Numbered from the stretch's first letter, positions 1 through 8,315 are shown. The stretch: 39,867 nucleotides of DNA from Hyphomicrobiales bacterium (GCA_021775455.1 JAJFHU010000041.1:1-39867), one strand, 5' to 3'. Numbers and translations: made by a program. Notes: generated by a model not told the origin, from the letters alone.

Positions 1-138
1 ATGGTGATGCCTGGTGACAATGTGGAGATGGAAGTTGAACTGATCGTGCCAATCGCGATGGAAGAGCGCCTGCGCTTCGCCATCCGTGAAGGTGGCCGGA
101 CCGTCGGCGCCGGCATCGTAGCAAGTATTATCGAGTAA
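1..138 (+). CDS. tuf: Elongation factor Tu, C-terminal fragment (cut by window edge)
   Basis: The frame open from base 1 encodes the last 45 residues of EF-Tu, the GTPase that delivers aminoacyl-tRNA to the ribosome. The segment covers the end of beta-barrel domain 3: [15 protein letters not shown], then [15 protein letters not shown] close to the stop, which is the near-invariant EF-Tu C-terminus. The internal ATG at base 1 is not the gene start; the gene begins upstream of the window. A hairpin with a T-rich tail follows 6 bases after the stop, and the last 28 bases of the gene recur at 240-267. The identification is secure; which copy of tuf this is cannot be told. Confidence 0.95.
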   Translation: MVMPGDNVEMEVELIVPIAMEERLRFAIREGGRTVGAGIVASIIE

Positions 139-144
139 TGGGAT

Positions 145-176
145 TGTGGGGTACAATGTTGCCCCACAGTTTATTT
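145..176 (+). terminator. Intrinsic terminator of tuf
   Basis: A perfect 7-bp stem (TGTGGGG at 145-151, CCCCACA at 162-168) with a 10-base loop is followed by a short T-rich stretch (GTTTATTT). It starts 6 bases after the tuf stop codon. This is the expected position and shape of a rho-independent terminator, though the T-tract is imperfect. Confidence 0.7.
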
Positions 177-442
177 ACGACCGGCGGCCGACGGCCAAAA
201 ACAATGCAAACAAGCGCCAGCGCTTGCTTTGCGCGGCGTCGGCATCGTAGCAAGTATTATCGAGTAAGAGATGTAGTTTGCGATTGCCAAGGGAATGATT
301 CAGTGATTCATTCCCGGCTTCGATTGGGCTGAGCCATGCGAAGCACAATCACCAACAAAAATTTACTGACTGTACATTGGGCTTGCCCGTATTCTTATGG
401 AAACCATTCGGTTGGTGAAGCAATCCATGTAATAGCTGGGTC
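169..442. other. Intergenic region with hairpins between tuf and the BrkB-like gene
   Basis: No convincing gene is present; the 64-codon frame at 138-332 starts on the tuf stop and resembles nothing known. The stretch holds a hairpin at 206-232 (GCAAA then CAAGCG pairing with CGCTTG and TTTGC around CCAG, with one bulged base), the duplicated tuf tail at 240-267, and a second hairpin at 291-315 (GGGAATGA pairing with TCATTCCC). The promoter of the next gene presumably lies at 330-430, but no clear -35/-10 pair stands out. Confidence 0.6.
240..267 (+). repeat. Duplicate of the tuf 3' tail (28 bp)
   Basis: Bases 240-267 are identical to 111-138, the last 28 bases of tuf including its TAA stop; the match extends a few more bases upstream with one C/T difference. 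There is no EF-Tu coding sequence in front of this copy, only a hairpin at 206-232. It therefore looks like a leftover of recombination or partial duplication between tuf copies, not a gene. Confidence 0.8.
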
Positions 443-1255
443 ATGAATCGCATTCTAAAGACATTCTGGATCGCTGGCATAAAACTCACCTATGAGGGCG
501 GGTTGGCAATCGCCTCCAATGTGGCGCTGGCGCTTCTCTTGTCACTGTTTCCTTTCCTGATGTTGATAGCAGGTCTCGTCCAGTGGTGGGGAAGTCCGGA
601 GTTGGCCGGAGACGTGGTAAATCTCATATTCAACCACTGGCCAGAAGACGCGGCAAAGCCGATTGCTGACCAAGTCAAGATTATCATTGGACAGAGCCCC
701 GGGGAAATTTTTTCCCTTGGCACTCTGGTAGCGTTGGTACTTGCCACCAATGGAGTGGAAAGTGCGCGGGATGGTTTGAACCGTGCCTACAAGGTTCCAG
801 AAACACGATCATTCTTGAAACGCCGGCTGCAAGGTGCTGTTTTTGTATTGGCAGGTGCAGTCGGCCTGATAGCAGCAGCCTTGATTTTGGTCGGAACACC
901 GCTGATTTGGACTTTCCTGCTCATTTCAATGCCGTGGTTGAAACAATTCGCGTTTACGATAACGCTTGCTCAATACGGGCTTGCCCTTGTGCTTCTCTGG
1001 TTAAGCCTGTTCTTCTTTCATTATTTTCTACCCGACGGACACCGCAACATTCGACAACTGTTCTGGGGAATACTCATATCAATTGTTGGCATACTTGCCG
1101 GTTCAAAACTGTTTGCAATTTATTTGCACAGTTTTGCCGATTATACGGCCCTCTATGCAGGACTGGCAGGCATAATGACTGCAATCATATATCTTTATTG
1201 TCTGGCAGTTCTCATTCTCTACGGAGCTGAGTTTAATGCTGCGCTTATGGAGTAA
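443..1255 (+). CDS. YihY/BrkB family inner-membrane protein
   Basis: The 270-residue protein has about six predicted membrane segments and the family layout: an N-terminal amphipathic stretch, then a hydrophobic segment around residues 25-45 (NVALALLLSLFPFLMLI), and the typical ESARDGLNRAY motif near residue 110. The YihY/BrkB family (UPF0761) are polytopic inner-membrane proteins of unsettled function; the old 'ribonuclease BN' label was a misassignment. Length is normal for the family. It stands alone, with tuf upstream and a convergent gene downstream, so context adds nothing about its job. Family assignment is firm, function unknown. Confidence 0.85.
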   Translation: MNRILKTFWIAGIKLTYEGGLAIASNVALALLLSLFPFLMLIAGLVQWWGSPELAGDVVNLIFNHWPEDAAKPIADQVKIIIGQSPGEIFSLGTLVALVLATNGVESARDGLNRAYKVPETRSFLKRRLQGAVFVLAGAVGLIAAALILVGTPLIWTFLLISMPWLKQFAFTITLAQYGLALVLLWLSLFFFHYFLPDGHRNIRQLFWGILISIVGILAGSKLFAIYLHSFADYTALYAGLAGIMTAIIYLYCLAVLILYGAEFNAALME

Positions 1256-1311
1256 TGTTGCAAGAGTTTTTTGCATGAAGGCAGATTTGAGTAAACAATC
1301 GCAGCAATATT

Positions 1312-1845
1312 TCAATTCTTTGGCGGGTTTTGATTTTGAGACTTCAAATTCGCAAGCATATCCGTGTGTATTGTACCATCCAGTTTTGTGAGTAGTTGCA
1401 GAACTTGAGCAAGCATTTCCCTGACTTGATCTTCCTTGTCTGAAAATTCAATATCTGCAGTTTCGGCCAATTCGGACAAGTCATTTGCGAGGGCTTTCAG
1501 TTGACCGGCATCGCCACATTCACCTTTTGAACCCGTCTGTTCGCCGAGCGATTCCATTAGTCCATTAAGTGAACCCTGAATATCCTCAAGCTGGTCCAAT
1601 GTGTTTTTGGATTTGTTACCCATTGTACATCCTATTTTGTTCTTCAAATTGTCGACTTCTGATTTCATTCTTCCTGTAGAAACTGCTGCATTGAACTTGC
1701 TGCCGCAACAGCCAGAAGTGCTTTGTTGATTTCTTGAATTGCCCAAAGTTTGTTTGGCACCCTGCTTGCCGACTTGGTTTGATGTTGCATTTTGATAATC
1801 GAAATTGCTCTTTGAACAACTAGCACCGGATAAGCCTTCAGTCAT
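1312..1845 (-). CDS. Hypothetical Cys-containing protein, last gene of the ArsR-permease operon
   Basis: Not recognised. The 177-residue protein has no membrane segment and no signal peptide. The first half is polar, rich in Gln, Asn, Ser and Gly, and carries several cysteines, including a vicinal pair (SGCCGSK near residue 47) and an isolated IGC near residue 73. The second half (about 80-165) is acidic and predicted helical (ELAETADIEFSDKEDQVREM). A good ribosome-binding site (GGGAGA, 6 bases before ATG) supports the start. It lies 155 bases downstream of the permease on the same strand, so it may be co-transcribed and controlled by the ArsR-type regulator. The vicinal cysteines would fit soft-metal or arsenic(III) binding, but that is inference from context. 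Confidence 0.6.
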   Translation of the reverse strand: MTEGLSGASCSKSNFDYQNATSNQVGKQGAKQTLGNSRNQQSTSGCCGSKFNAAVSTGRMKSEVDNLKNKIGCTMGNKSKNTLDQLEDIQGSLNGLMESLGEQTGSKGECGDAGQLKALANDLSELAETADIEFSDKEDQVREMLAQVLQLLTKLDGTIHTDMLANLKSQNQNPPKN

Positions 1846-2000
1846 TGCATTCTCCCATTGTTACTGGGCAAACTTTTCACATTGCCTTGCAATTTCAAAT
1901 CCGCGTTGATTACCTAAGGTGTTAACCGATGTAGGGAGATGAATAATGAGGCCGTCCCAAGTGCGTGGAATACCTGCAATGCTGGTAAAGACTTCATGAT

Positions 2001-3038
2001 TCAGATGATCAATATGAACAACAATCCTGACAGTATCGAGCCTATTAGCCCAAGCAGGAAGTAGGTTGCGAGTACCGGGATCCTCACCAACGAATAGATG
2101 CCTACTACGGCTGGTATGCATGAAACTGCACCTGCAATCATGAATGCCATACCAGCTCCCGCCGACATTCCCTGTTCCATGAGCCCGGCAACAAGGGGAG
2201 GTGCCACATACGAATTTAGATAGGCAGGTGCACCAAGTAACGCTGAGATTACGATTGGCTGCACACCTTCACCGCCCACAAGTCCGCCAATCAATTTTGC
2301 AGGTACATAATGGATCAGCAGGGCTTCGAGCAGATAAGCCAACGTCAACCATTTTAGAAGAAACAGGGCGTTATATAGGAATTGTTCCCTGAATATCGAG
2401 ATGCGCCCGCCTTCTTGCCAGAATTTCCAGACCGGTTTATCAGATCCGATACCCGGTCCGCAGCTGCAATTGTCTGCAACAGATCCCGGCTTGGCAGGAG
2501 ATTTCAACATGCCGCCACGGGTCATGAAAGCAGTGATGAAGCCTCCAAACAAGCCGATGCCCACCGCAAATATTGCCTTGGCGATGGCAAAATTCCAGCC
2601 AAGCGCACCGGCGGTAATAAACAGCGTTGGCGGATCTATAAGCGGCGAGGAAAGCCAGAATGCCATGATTGCGGAAAGCGGAGCACCGGCAGCTATCAAG
2701 CCTGCAACAAATGGAATAACTTCGCATGAACAAAACGGAGCAAGCCCGCCAATGAGCGCTGCCATGATGATCATCCGGTACTCCCTGCCTTCAAAAACGC
2801 GTGCAATCGTGTGTTCTGCACTAGTGGCTTTAAGCGCCGCGATCATCAATACAGCGACTATAATGTAAGGCAGCGTGCTCAGAAGTGCTTTCACGGTGAA
2901 ATCAATTGTCCAGGCCATGTTTCCTGGATCAAGAACTGCAATTGCGGCAAGTACCAGGACAATTGCACCCCATGCGGACCGCAATCGCGGCAGGGAGGAT
3001 GCGAGACGATTAAGTCCTGATAACGCAAGTTCCGTCAT
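2001..3038 (-). CDS. ArsP-like permease (UPF0718/DUF318 family)
   Basis: The 345-residue polytopic membrane protein has two halves of about four membrane segments separated by a cytoplasmic loop with cysteines (DNCSCGPG, about residues 190-196). The family signature GLAPFCSCEVIPF (about residues 98-110) and the second-half motif GAPAYLNSY match the permease family that includes the organoarsenical exporter ArsP and the SO_0444 type Cu/Zn exporters. The start overlaps the end of the upstream ArsR-type gene by 4 bases (ATGA), so the two are translationally coupled. Likely role: inner-membrane efflux of a metalloid or metal. The substrate cannot be fixed from sequence; organoarsenical, arsenite and Cu/Zn are all possible. 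Confidence 0.82.
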   Translation of the reverse strand: MTELALSGLNRLASSLPRLRSAWGAIVLVLAAIAVLDPGNMAWTIDFTVKALLSTLPYIIVAVLMIAALKATSAEHTIARVFEGREYRMIIMAALIGGLAPFCSCEVIPFVAGLIAAGAPLSAIMAFWLSSPLIDPPTLFITAGALGWNFAIAKAIFAVGIGLFGGFITAFMTRGGMLKSPAKPGSVADNCSCGPGIGSDKPVWKFWQEGGRISIFREQFLYNALFLLKWLTLAYLLEALLIHYVPAKLIGGLVGGEGVQPIVISALLGAPAYLNSYVAPPLVAGLMEQGMSAGAGMAFMIAGAVSCIPAVVGIYSLVRIPVLATYFLLGLIGSILSGLLFILII

Positions 3039-3373
3039 GGGTTTACTCTATGGATTTTCGAGTGGGAGTCGTTTTCGTGTCCTCCAGAATCCAGGCAGCA
3101 CTCCTGTAGAAGAAATCCAGCCAATGCTTCCAGTTGGTCGTACACCGCACGGTTTATGATGGAACGGCCGTTCTTTTCTTGCGTGACCAGTCCAGCTGCG
3201 CTCAAGAAACGGATATGATGAGCCAGCGTGGAAGCCGGAATGTCCAGCCGCTGCTGAATTTCGCCGATTGCCAAGCCATCTGGCCCGGCACGAACCAGTG
3301 CCAGAACCACCTCAAGTCGTGGTTCTGATCCAACAGCAGCAAATCCCTGGGCTGCGATCTCAATTTCCATCAT
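3035..3373 (-). CDS. ArsR/SmtB-family transcriptional regulator
   Basis: The 112-residue winged-helix regulator has the recognition-helix region RLDIPASTLAHHIRFLSAAG (residues about 43-62), then the wing (LVTQEKNGRSIINRAVY). A cysteine pair near the C-terminus (LLQECCLDSGGHEND, about 88-102) with a nearby His/Asp could be the metal or metalloid sensing site; the classical ELCVCDL box of ArsR is absent. It is the first gene of the minus-strand operon and overlaps the permease start by 4 bases. A palindrome lies 22 bases upstream of its start codon. It probably represses the operon until the metal(loid) binds. Confidence 0.88.
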   Translation of the reverse strand: MMEIEIAAQGFAAVGSEPRLEVVLALVRAGPDGLAIGEIQQRLDIPASTLAHHIRFLSAAGLVTQEKNGRSIINRAVYDQLEALAGFLLQECCLDSGGHENDSHSKIHRVNP

Positions 3374-3394
3374 AATTATCCTTTTAATAACGAT

Positions 3395-3414
3395 ATAACT
3401 AGAAATATAGTTAT
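3395..3414 (-). promoter_or_regulatory. Operator-like palindrome upstream of the ArsR-type gene
   Basis: The perfect 7-bp inverted repeat ATAACTA (3395-3401) / TAGTTAT (3408-3414) with a 6-base spacer lies just upstream of the regulator start at 3373. AT-rich imperfect palindromes at this position are the usual binding sites of ArsR/SmtB repressors, so autoregulation of the operon is the natural reading. Confidence 0.55.
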
Positions 3415-4092
3415 GTCAAGGTGTGCTTGATATCTCGAATTACGAGAGCGGGGCGCAAGTCATGCACCGGTAAAACCGGTTTATGTAAAAACGTGGCGCA
3501 AATCCTGCACCCCGCCGGTGATTGGACGGACATTGGTTACCCAAGCCATCCTTGGAGCCAGAGCGCTGCAATCCCGGAGTGCTTGTTGTCACCACTCCTT
3601 TACCGTCATCTCGGTTGACCTGCCGTAGTGCAGGCCGGGCAGCTTTATCAAACCGCAACAAAGTTGCTGCGATCTGAAACTGAGGCTCCTCCCGTGCAGC
3701 AAACCACGTCAGTTTACTACAGGAGACACCGTTCCTCACCCACAAATCACCGTCATGACCAATGTCCCGTTGGTGAGGACAGATGAATAATCTCACAGGT
3801 ATTCAGGGCGGGGATAAGTTTTTTAAAAATATTTGGACCGGCTAAAATTTTGAAAAGGGATGAATATGTAGTGATGGCGTAAACGCGATCCCGCGCTCAC
3901 ACCATCACACATTTTGGCCCACACAAATAGTAATCCATATCAACAATCGCCACATGTTTCGAATTGTATGACTTAATCAATCATCACACAGTGATCGTTG
4001 ACTTTTTCTTGTTGTGCTTCCACAATTTGCACCAGAATCAATATACCCGGAATTCAGGCAGCCGTGTTATCCGATTTGCGCAAGTAGATTAA
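3415..4092. other. Long intergenic region with short repeats, no recognised gene
   Basis: About 680 bases separate the ArsR-type operon from the AraC-type gene. The part at 3430-3800 is relatively GC-rich and the part at 3800-4090 is AT-rich. It contains small hairpins TCTCG/CGAGA (3433-3447) and ACCGGT/ACCGGT (3466-3480), and an imperfect 16-bp direct repeat (GCGCAAGTCATGCACC at 3453-3468 and the same with two changes at 3496-3511). A 118-codon minus-strand frame covers 3440-3796, but its product is Arg/Cys-rich and resembles nothing known. It could be a decayed mobile element or a structured RNA; neither can be supported further. Confidence 0.45.
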
Positions 4093-4116
4093 TTGCAGTC
4101 AAAGACAGGGCAAAGA

Positions 4117-5070
4117 GTGGATGCAGCAAATACATCTGTTAGGCCCCAAGGTCTTTCCAAAAAGATCTTCGATGATATCGATGAACAGGCTGCGCGTCTC
4201 ACAGTTCACGATCAATGCTATGAACAGCTTAGTCGAGGGTCATTCAAGGGCGAGCGGTCAAAAGCGGTTTTGAGCGATAAAGTTAGTGTTTACTTTGAAA
4301 AATATAACCAAAAGCTGGATCAGTGGGGTTGTATACCAGAAGACCGGTTCACGATTTTTTTCCTTATGGATAGTAATGCCCATTGCAAGGTAAACGGAAA
4401 AATATTTACCGCAGATGACGTTGCCACTGTATGGCCCGGCAAGGAATATCACTTACTGGGCTTACCAGGGGTTCATTCTTGCGCCTTGAGCGTAAATCAG
4501 GAACTTCTTGATGAATTTGGGTTGGCGGGCATTAATTTGCGGAGACTTGTTCATAGTCATAACTCCTGTTTTGCGGAGACTTTGCGGCAATTGGCCAGAA
4601 GTGCAATTACTACTATTGAACAGAATGTTGGAACACCTGTGTCCGGCTCGGTATCCGGGTTTGGTGCGTCAATTGCTGAAACCCTGGTAGCTGGCATCGG
4701 TGAAGTAGATGAGAGTATGCTGTTTACCTCACCACGCCATTATCTTGAAATTGTCAGGCGGGCTCGAGACTATATCGATGCCCATGCTGAAGAAGATATC
4801 CGGATCCCTCGCATATGCAAGGAGATTGGTATCAGTAGGAGAGCACTTGAATATGGTTTCCAGAATTGTTTTGAACAGTCACCAGCAACTTATCTACGAA
4901 GTGTACGATTGAACGAAATCCGAAGGGCGCTGAAATTGCCGGAAAATTCTGACCGTTCAATTGGTGACATTGCAGCACAGTGGGGTGTGTGGCATCTCAG
5001 TCGCTTTGCCCAGTATTATCAGGCGCAATTTGGTGAACTCCCATCAGAAACTCGCAGCAAAGTGGCTTGA
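4117..5070 (+). CDS. AraC-family transcriptional regulator
   Basis: The protein is about 317 residues long (325 if the TTG at 4093 is used). The C-terminal 100 residues form the double helix-turn-helix of the AraC family: RRARDYIDAHAEEDIRIPRIC, then the first recognition region (GISRRALEYGFQNCFEQSPATYLR), then the second HTH (DIAAQWGVWHLSRFAQYYQAQFGELPSE). The N-terminal 210 residues lack close resemblance to a known sensor. There is no ATG near the start; GTG at 4117 has GGG six bases upstream, TTG at 4093 has no visible ribosome-binding site. No target gene can be inferred; the neighbours are the unrelated ArsR operon and a GGDEF gene. Confidence 0.85.
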   Translation: MDAANTSVRPQGLSKKIFDDIDEQAARLTVHDQCYEQLSRGSFKGERSKAVLSDKVSVYFEKYNQKLDQWGCIPEDRFTIFFLMDSNAHCKVNGKIFTADDVATVWPGKEYHLLGLPGVHSCALSVNQELLDEFGLAGINLRRLVHSHNSCFAETLRQLARSAITTIEQNVGTPVSGSVSGFGASIAETLVAGIGEVDESMLFTSPRHYLEIVRRARDYIDAHAEEDIRIPRICKEIGISRRALEYGFQNCFEQSPATYLRSVRLNEIRRALKLPENSDRSIGDIAAQWGVWHLSRFAQYYQAQFGELPSETRSKVA

Positions 5071-5249
5071 ATTCCGGGATCGTTTTCTTCAAAGAGATTT
5101 GTAACTACGATCGTCTGCGATTGCAGAATGGCGCCAGGTGTTCGACTTGGAAGCTGCCGTTTTGAAAATATTGGCGAACAATTAACCATTCTTGTTAGCC
5201 GTATGTAAGGCGGGAGATGGTATTAAAAGCTGTGGGTAGGCTGGTATGA

Positions 5250-6041
5250 ATGATTACGTTGATAAAAAGAAGAAGGCACTCGGATACATCCACGTGGATG
5301 CTGATGGTCAATACCATCCTGTTCGGTGTTGGTGCTGGTCTTGTTATATTTCTGTGGATTGAGTATTCGCAAGGATCACCATTTCTGCAATTCCATGATG
5401 GCAGCTTCTTGACGCTGGAGCAGCGCTTGCTGCTAGCGACCGGGGCAGTAATGTTTGCCGGATTTTGTCATTCACTTCTGATTTTACAGTCCAATATCAA
5501 GGGTCGCCAGAAATACAATCTGATATCAAAAGCCCAGAATTCTGATCCGGAAAATCTTGCAATGCTGGATCCTTTGACCCGGATCAACAATCGCCGTTAT
5601 TTTGACGGCATACTTGACGCATTTGTCGGCGAATTTCGGGATTTGGATTCCACGTTTGGAGTAATCCTTCTTGCGCTTGATGATTTTGATTCCATTAACG
5701 ATACATATGGTGAAAATGCCGGGTTTTCTGTCCTGTATCAGGTTGCGCAGCGCATGAAAAACAATGCACGCGAATATGATACCGTCGCACGTATCAGCAG
5801 TGACGAATTTGCTGTCATTGCGCCAATCGTCAATCAACAACAATTATCGTCGATCGCCGAGCGATACAGGGCCGATATGTTCAATCTGGAAATAGAGTAT
5901 GGTGTCGTCAAAGTACCGGTAAGCTCTTCAATTGGTATTGCGATATTTGAAAACGAGTTCAGTGCGTCAGATTTATTTTTCAAAGTAGAGCAGAATCTTC
6001 GCGACTCACCAGGTAAAAGCAGTAACAGCATCGCGGCGTGA
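5250..6041 (+). CDS. Membrane-bound GGDEF-domain protein with degenerate signature
   Basis: The 263-residue protein has two membrane segments (about residues 18-37 and 60-80) followed by a GGDEF domain (about 100-255). The family landmark DPLTRINNRRYFD is intact at 107-119, but the catalytic signature reads SSDEF at 183-187 in place of GG(D/E)EF, and the helix equivalent to the metal/GTP site reads LALDDFDSINDTYG (141-154). Active diguanylate cyclases need the two glycines for GTP binding, so this copy is probably inactive as a c-di-GMP synthase and may act as a sensor or binding partner. It is a single-gene unit. Family call is sure; lack of activity is inference. Confidence 0.85.
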   Translation: MITLIKRRRHSDTSTWMLMVNTILFGVGAGLVIFLWIEYSQGSPFLQFHDGSFLTLEQRLLLATGAVMFAGFCHSLLILQSNIKGRQKYNLISKAQNSDPENLAMLDPLTRINNRRYFDGILDAFVGEFRDLDSTFGVILLALDDFDSINDTYGENAGFSVLYQVAQRMKNNAREYDTVARISSDEFAVIAPIVNQQQLSSIAERYRADMFNLEIEYGVVKVPVSSSIGIAIFENEFSASDLFFKVEQNLRDSPGKSSNSIAA

Positions 6042-6131
6042 CCAAGGTTGCTATCCTCTCACCCAAACAAACATTAAATTAGCCGACGCATGTTAAAGTG
6101 CTGCGCATAAGTATGGTCAACATTGAGCTGG

Positions 6132-6776
6132 TCAGTTGGCCTTCTCTTCGCTGGAATCCAAGGGACCACGGGCTTTTGGGAAATTGAGGCGCCAACCTAA
6201 TCTTATTGCCAGTACGCGTATCATAAACGCGGGCACTGCGGATAAAGCGGTCCTGATTTCGTCGCCAATGCCAATCGGGATGAGGATGTATAATAATGCC
6301 CCAAATGTTGCTGCGCTGATATAGATTTCCTGTTTCAACAGTAGAGGTGTCTGGTTGCATATCACATCGCGCAAAATGCCTCCAAAGCTTGCGCTCATGG
6401 CTCCAAACAATATGGCGACTATCGGATGGGCACCAGCAAGGTCTGCGGCTCTTGCGCCCAAAACTGCAAACAAAGCCATACCAGCAGCATCCGCATATAA
6501 GAGCCATGTCATCCTTTTGCCGATTATGTTGCGGTTGAAAAAGCAGGACAATATAGCACAGGAAATACAAACCGTGATTGGGAGCGGAGCACTTACCCAA
6601 TTGAGTGGCAGGTTACCCAGTAAAAGATCGCGCATCGTTCCGCCACCTATCCCGGTGACGGTAGCGATAAGGCTGACCCCGACAACATCCATGCCAAGTC
6701 TCAATGCCATCAATGCGCCACTGAGCGCAAAAACGGCGGTACCGATTAATGATAGCCATGGAAAAAATTCTTCCAC
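6132..6776 (-). CDS. Trimeric intracellular cation (TRIC) channel family protein
   Basis: The 214-residue, almost wholly hydrophobic protein has about seven membrane segments. It shows the internal duplication typical of the bacterial TRIC/UPF0126 (YadS) family: the motif TGIGGGTMRDLLLG in the first repeat (about residues 40-53) and FGGILRDVICNQTP in the second (about 128-141). Bacterial TRIC proteins are potassium-permeable homotrimeric channels. The C-terminal tail after the last segment is polar (RGPLDSSEEKAN). It is divergent from the small secreted protein at 6884 and convergent with the GGDEF gene. No operon partner. Confidence 0.88.
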   Translation of the reverse strand: MEEFFPWLSLIGTAVFALSGALMALRLGMDVVGVSLIATVTGIGGGTMRDLLLGNLPLNWVSAPLPITVCISCAILSCFFNRNIIGKRMTWLLYADAAGMALFAVLGARAADLAGAHPIVAILFGAMSASFGGILRDVICNQTPLLLKQEIYISAATFGALLYILIPIGIGDEIRTALSAVPAFMIRVLAIRLGWRLNFPKARGPLDSSEEKAN

Positions 6777-6883
6777 ACGCTACTCCTTTCAAAACATTTT
6801 TCTCCTCGTCTGTCCTAGCATGAATTAACCACGGATTAACCCTCGCTGTGTGTAACTGAAGCCGCATAGGGAAAGATTGCAAC

Positions 6884-7117
6884 ATGAAAACATTGATACT
6901 GTCTTCGCTGGTGCTGATGATTGCTGCGGTGGGTAGTTATCGTACTCAAGGCCAAGGCAATTTGGTCGATGCACCAATTGGTCGTGTTGCTGTTGATCCC
7001 ATAACCACCGGATCGCCGTTGACCAGGCAGCAACTTGATGACTGGCAGGCGCGACGCATTCAATTTACCCAATGTGGAAACTGCGAAGCTTTGAAGCAAC
7101 CATATCCTGCACATTGA
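6884..7117 (+). CDS. Small secreted hypothetical protein
   Basis: The 77-residue protein starts with a clear signal peptide (MKTLILSSLVLMIAAVGS, then polar sequence). The mature part is short and polar, with two cysteines close together (TQCGNCEAL, about residues 64-72) that could form a disulfide or bind metal. Not recognised as a named family. The gene begins 108 bases from the divergent TRIC gene and ends 88 bases before the NDUFA12-type gene. Signal peptide and plausible codon use support it as real. Confidence 0.6.
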   Translation: MKTLILSSLVLMIAAVGSYRTQGQGNLVDAPIGRVAVDPITTGSPLTRQQLDDWQARRIQFTQCGNCEALKQPYPAH

Positions 7118-7205
7118 ATATTGCGGTGATCAGTCCTGAAGGCCCTTGTAAAATTCGGTTTATGTCGGCATAACCTAGACAACGATTTTAGGCAGAGAGC
7201 CCACA

Positions 7206-7583
7206 ATGATGCAATTCATCAAGCAGTTATTTACCTGGTGGAATGGGTCTACGATAAACACCCGTTTCCATATTTGGCGAACTGCCATGAGAGTTGGCGA
7301 AGATGAATTGGGTAATGTTTACTATGAAAGTCGCGATGGGAAACGGCATGTTCAGTATGCCGACTATGCCGAAGCAAGCGCCATACCCGCGGGCTGGCAT
7401 GGCTGGATGCACTATCGCGTAGATACACCACCGAGCAAAGAAAACTATCAGGCGCGGGAATGGCAGAAATCGCATCTGCCAAATCAAACCGGTTCGGCCA
7501 ATGCATATTTCCCAAAAGGCTCGCTCAACAATCCTGAAGACCGCCCAAAGGTTACCGGGGATTATGAGGCTTGGTCTCCATAA
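7206..7583 (+). CDS. NADH:ubiquinone oxidoreductase accessory subunit, NDUFA12 family
   Basis: The 125-residue protein matches the complex I accessory subunit NDUFA12 (B17.2), shared by alphaproteobacteria and mitochondria. Recognisable blocks are the N-terminal FTWWNGSTINTRFHIW, VGEDELGNVYYESRDGKR, and the Trp/His-rich AGWHGWMHYRVDTPP (about residues 62-76), followed by a polar tail ending DYEAWSP. Such proteins sit on the matrix/cytoplasmic arm of complex I and help its assembly or stability. As in many alphaproteobacteria the gene is far from the nuo operon and near DUF2155 and aat. Two ATGs in tandem (7206 and 7209) are possible starts. The stop codon abuts the start of the phosphatase gene. 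Confidence 0.9.
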   Translation: MMQFIKQLFTWWNGSTINTRFHIWRTAMRVGEDELGNVYYESRDGKRHVQYADYAEASAIPAGWHGWMHYRVDTPPSKENYQAREWQKSHLPNQTGSANAYFPKGSLNNPEDRPKVTGDYEAWSP

Positions 7584-8315
7584 ATGATTGTTGGCGAAGC
7601 GCGGATTGCCGCTGGCTTGCGTATTTATGCAATTGGCGATGTACATGGATGTCTTCGCGAATTTGACCAACTAATCCGCAAAATCGATAAAGACCTGAAA
7701 GACAATCCGGTTAAAAAACATCAGTTGGTTTGCTTGGGCGACTACGTGGATCGTGGTCCCGATGTCAAGGACGTCATTGAGCGTTTGATGAAGCTCGACA
7801 AGAGCGACCGGGATACGGTATTTCTCAAAGGAAATCATGAAGACTGGTTATTGGGCTTTTTGGATGATCCTGATGTTATGGGTGCAAGCTATTTGAACTG
7901 GGGTGACCTACTTACACTGAATTCATATGGTGTCGAAAACAATCCAGGCGCGGTCAATACGGATCTGGCAAAAGCGGCACGGCGACTTATTCCAACGAAA
8001 CATCGCGTGTTCTTGAAAAAACTGCCGGTTTACCACTGTGTGGGAGATTTTTGTTTTGTTCACGCTGGCATTCGACCTGGCATCAATCTTGGAAAACAAC
8101 TGGAGCATGATTTGATCTGGATCAGGGATGATTTCTTGCAACATTCGAAACCATTTGATCGGGTGGTCGTACATGGTCATACACCAACAAACAAACCGGA
8201 AGTGCACCCAAACCGGATCAATGTAGATACAAGATGTTATGACACCGGTATCCTTACCGCTCTGGTAATTGAAGAAAGGGACATACGCTTCATTCAAACT
8301 GAAGGATGGGGTTAA
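7584..8315 (+). CDS. PPP-type metallophosphoesterase (serine/threonine or ApaH-like phosphatase)
   Basis: The 243-residue calcineurin-like phosphatase carries every metal-site motif of the PPP family in order: GDVHG (about residues 18-22), GDYVDRG (about 51-57), GNHE (about 83-86), VHAG (about 156-159) and VVHGHTP (about 193-199). These give the two-metal active site that hydrolyses phosphomonoesters or diadenosine polyphosphates. The ATG follows the previous stop directly (TAAATG), so it is translationally coupled to the complex I subunit gene. Whether the substrate is a phosphoprotein or Ap4A cannot be told. Confidence 0.88.
   Translation: MIVGEARIAAGLRIYAIGDVHGCLREFDQLIRKIDKDLKDNPVKKHQLVCLGDYVDRGPDVKDVIERLMKLDKSDRDTVFLKGNHEDWLLGFLDDPDVMGASYLNWGDLLTLNSYGVENNPGAVNTDLAKAARRLIPTKHRVFLKKLPVYHCVGDFCFVHAGIRPGINLGKQLEHDLIWIRDDFLQHSKPFDRVVVHGHTPTNKPEVHPNRINVDTRCYDTGILTALVIEERDIRFIQTEGWG

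Noticed and set aside
1861-2121. Minus-strand frame of 86 codons overlapping the end of the permease
   Set aside because: Most of it lies in another frame of the permease gene; the remaining 140 bases show no ribosome-binding site or known motif, although a small gene there cannot be excluded.
2401-2868. Plus-strand frame of 155 codons opposite the permease
   Set aside because: Antisense shadow of a well-supported membrane protein gene; product has no recognisable domain.
3440-3796. Minus-strand frame of 118 codons in the long gap
   Set aside because: Arg/Cys/Pro-rich product without resemblance to any family and no ribosome-binding site of note; kept only as part of the gap description.
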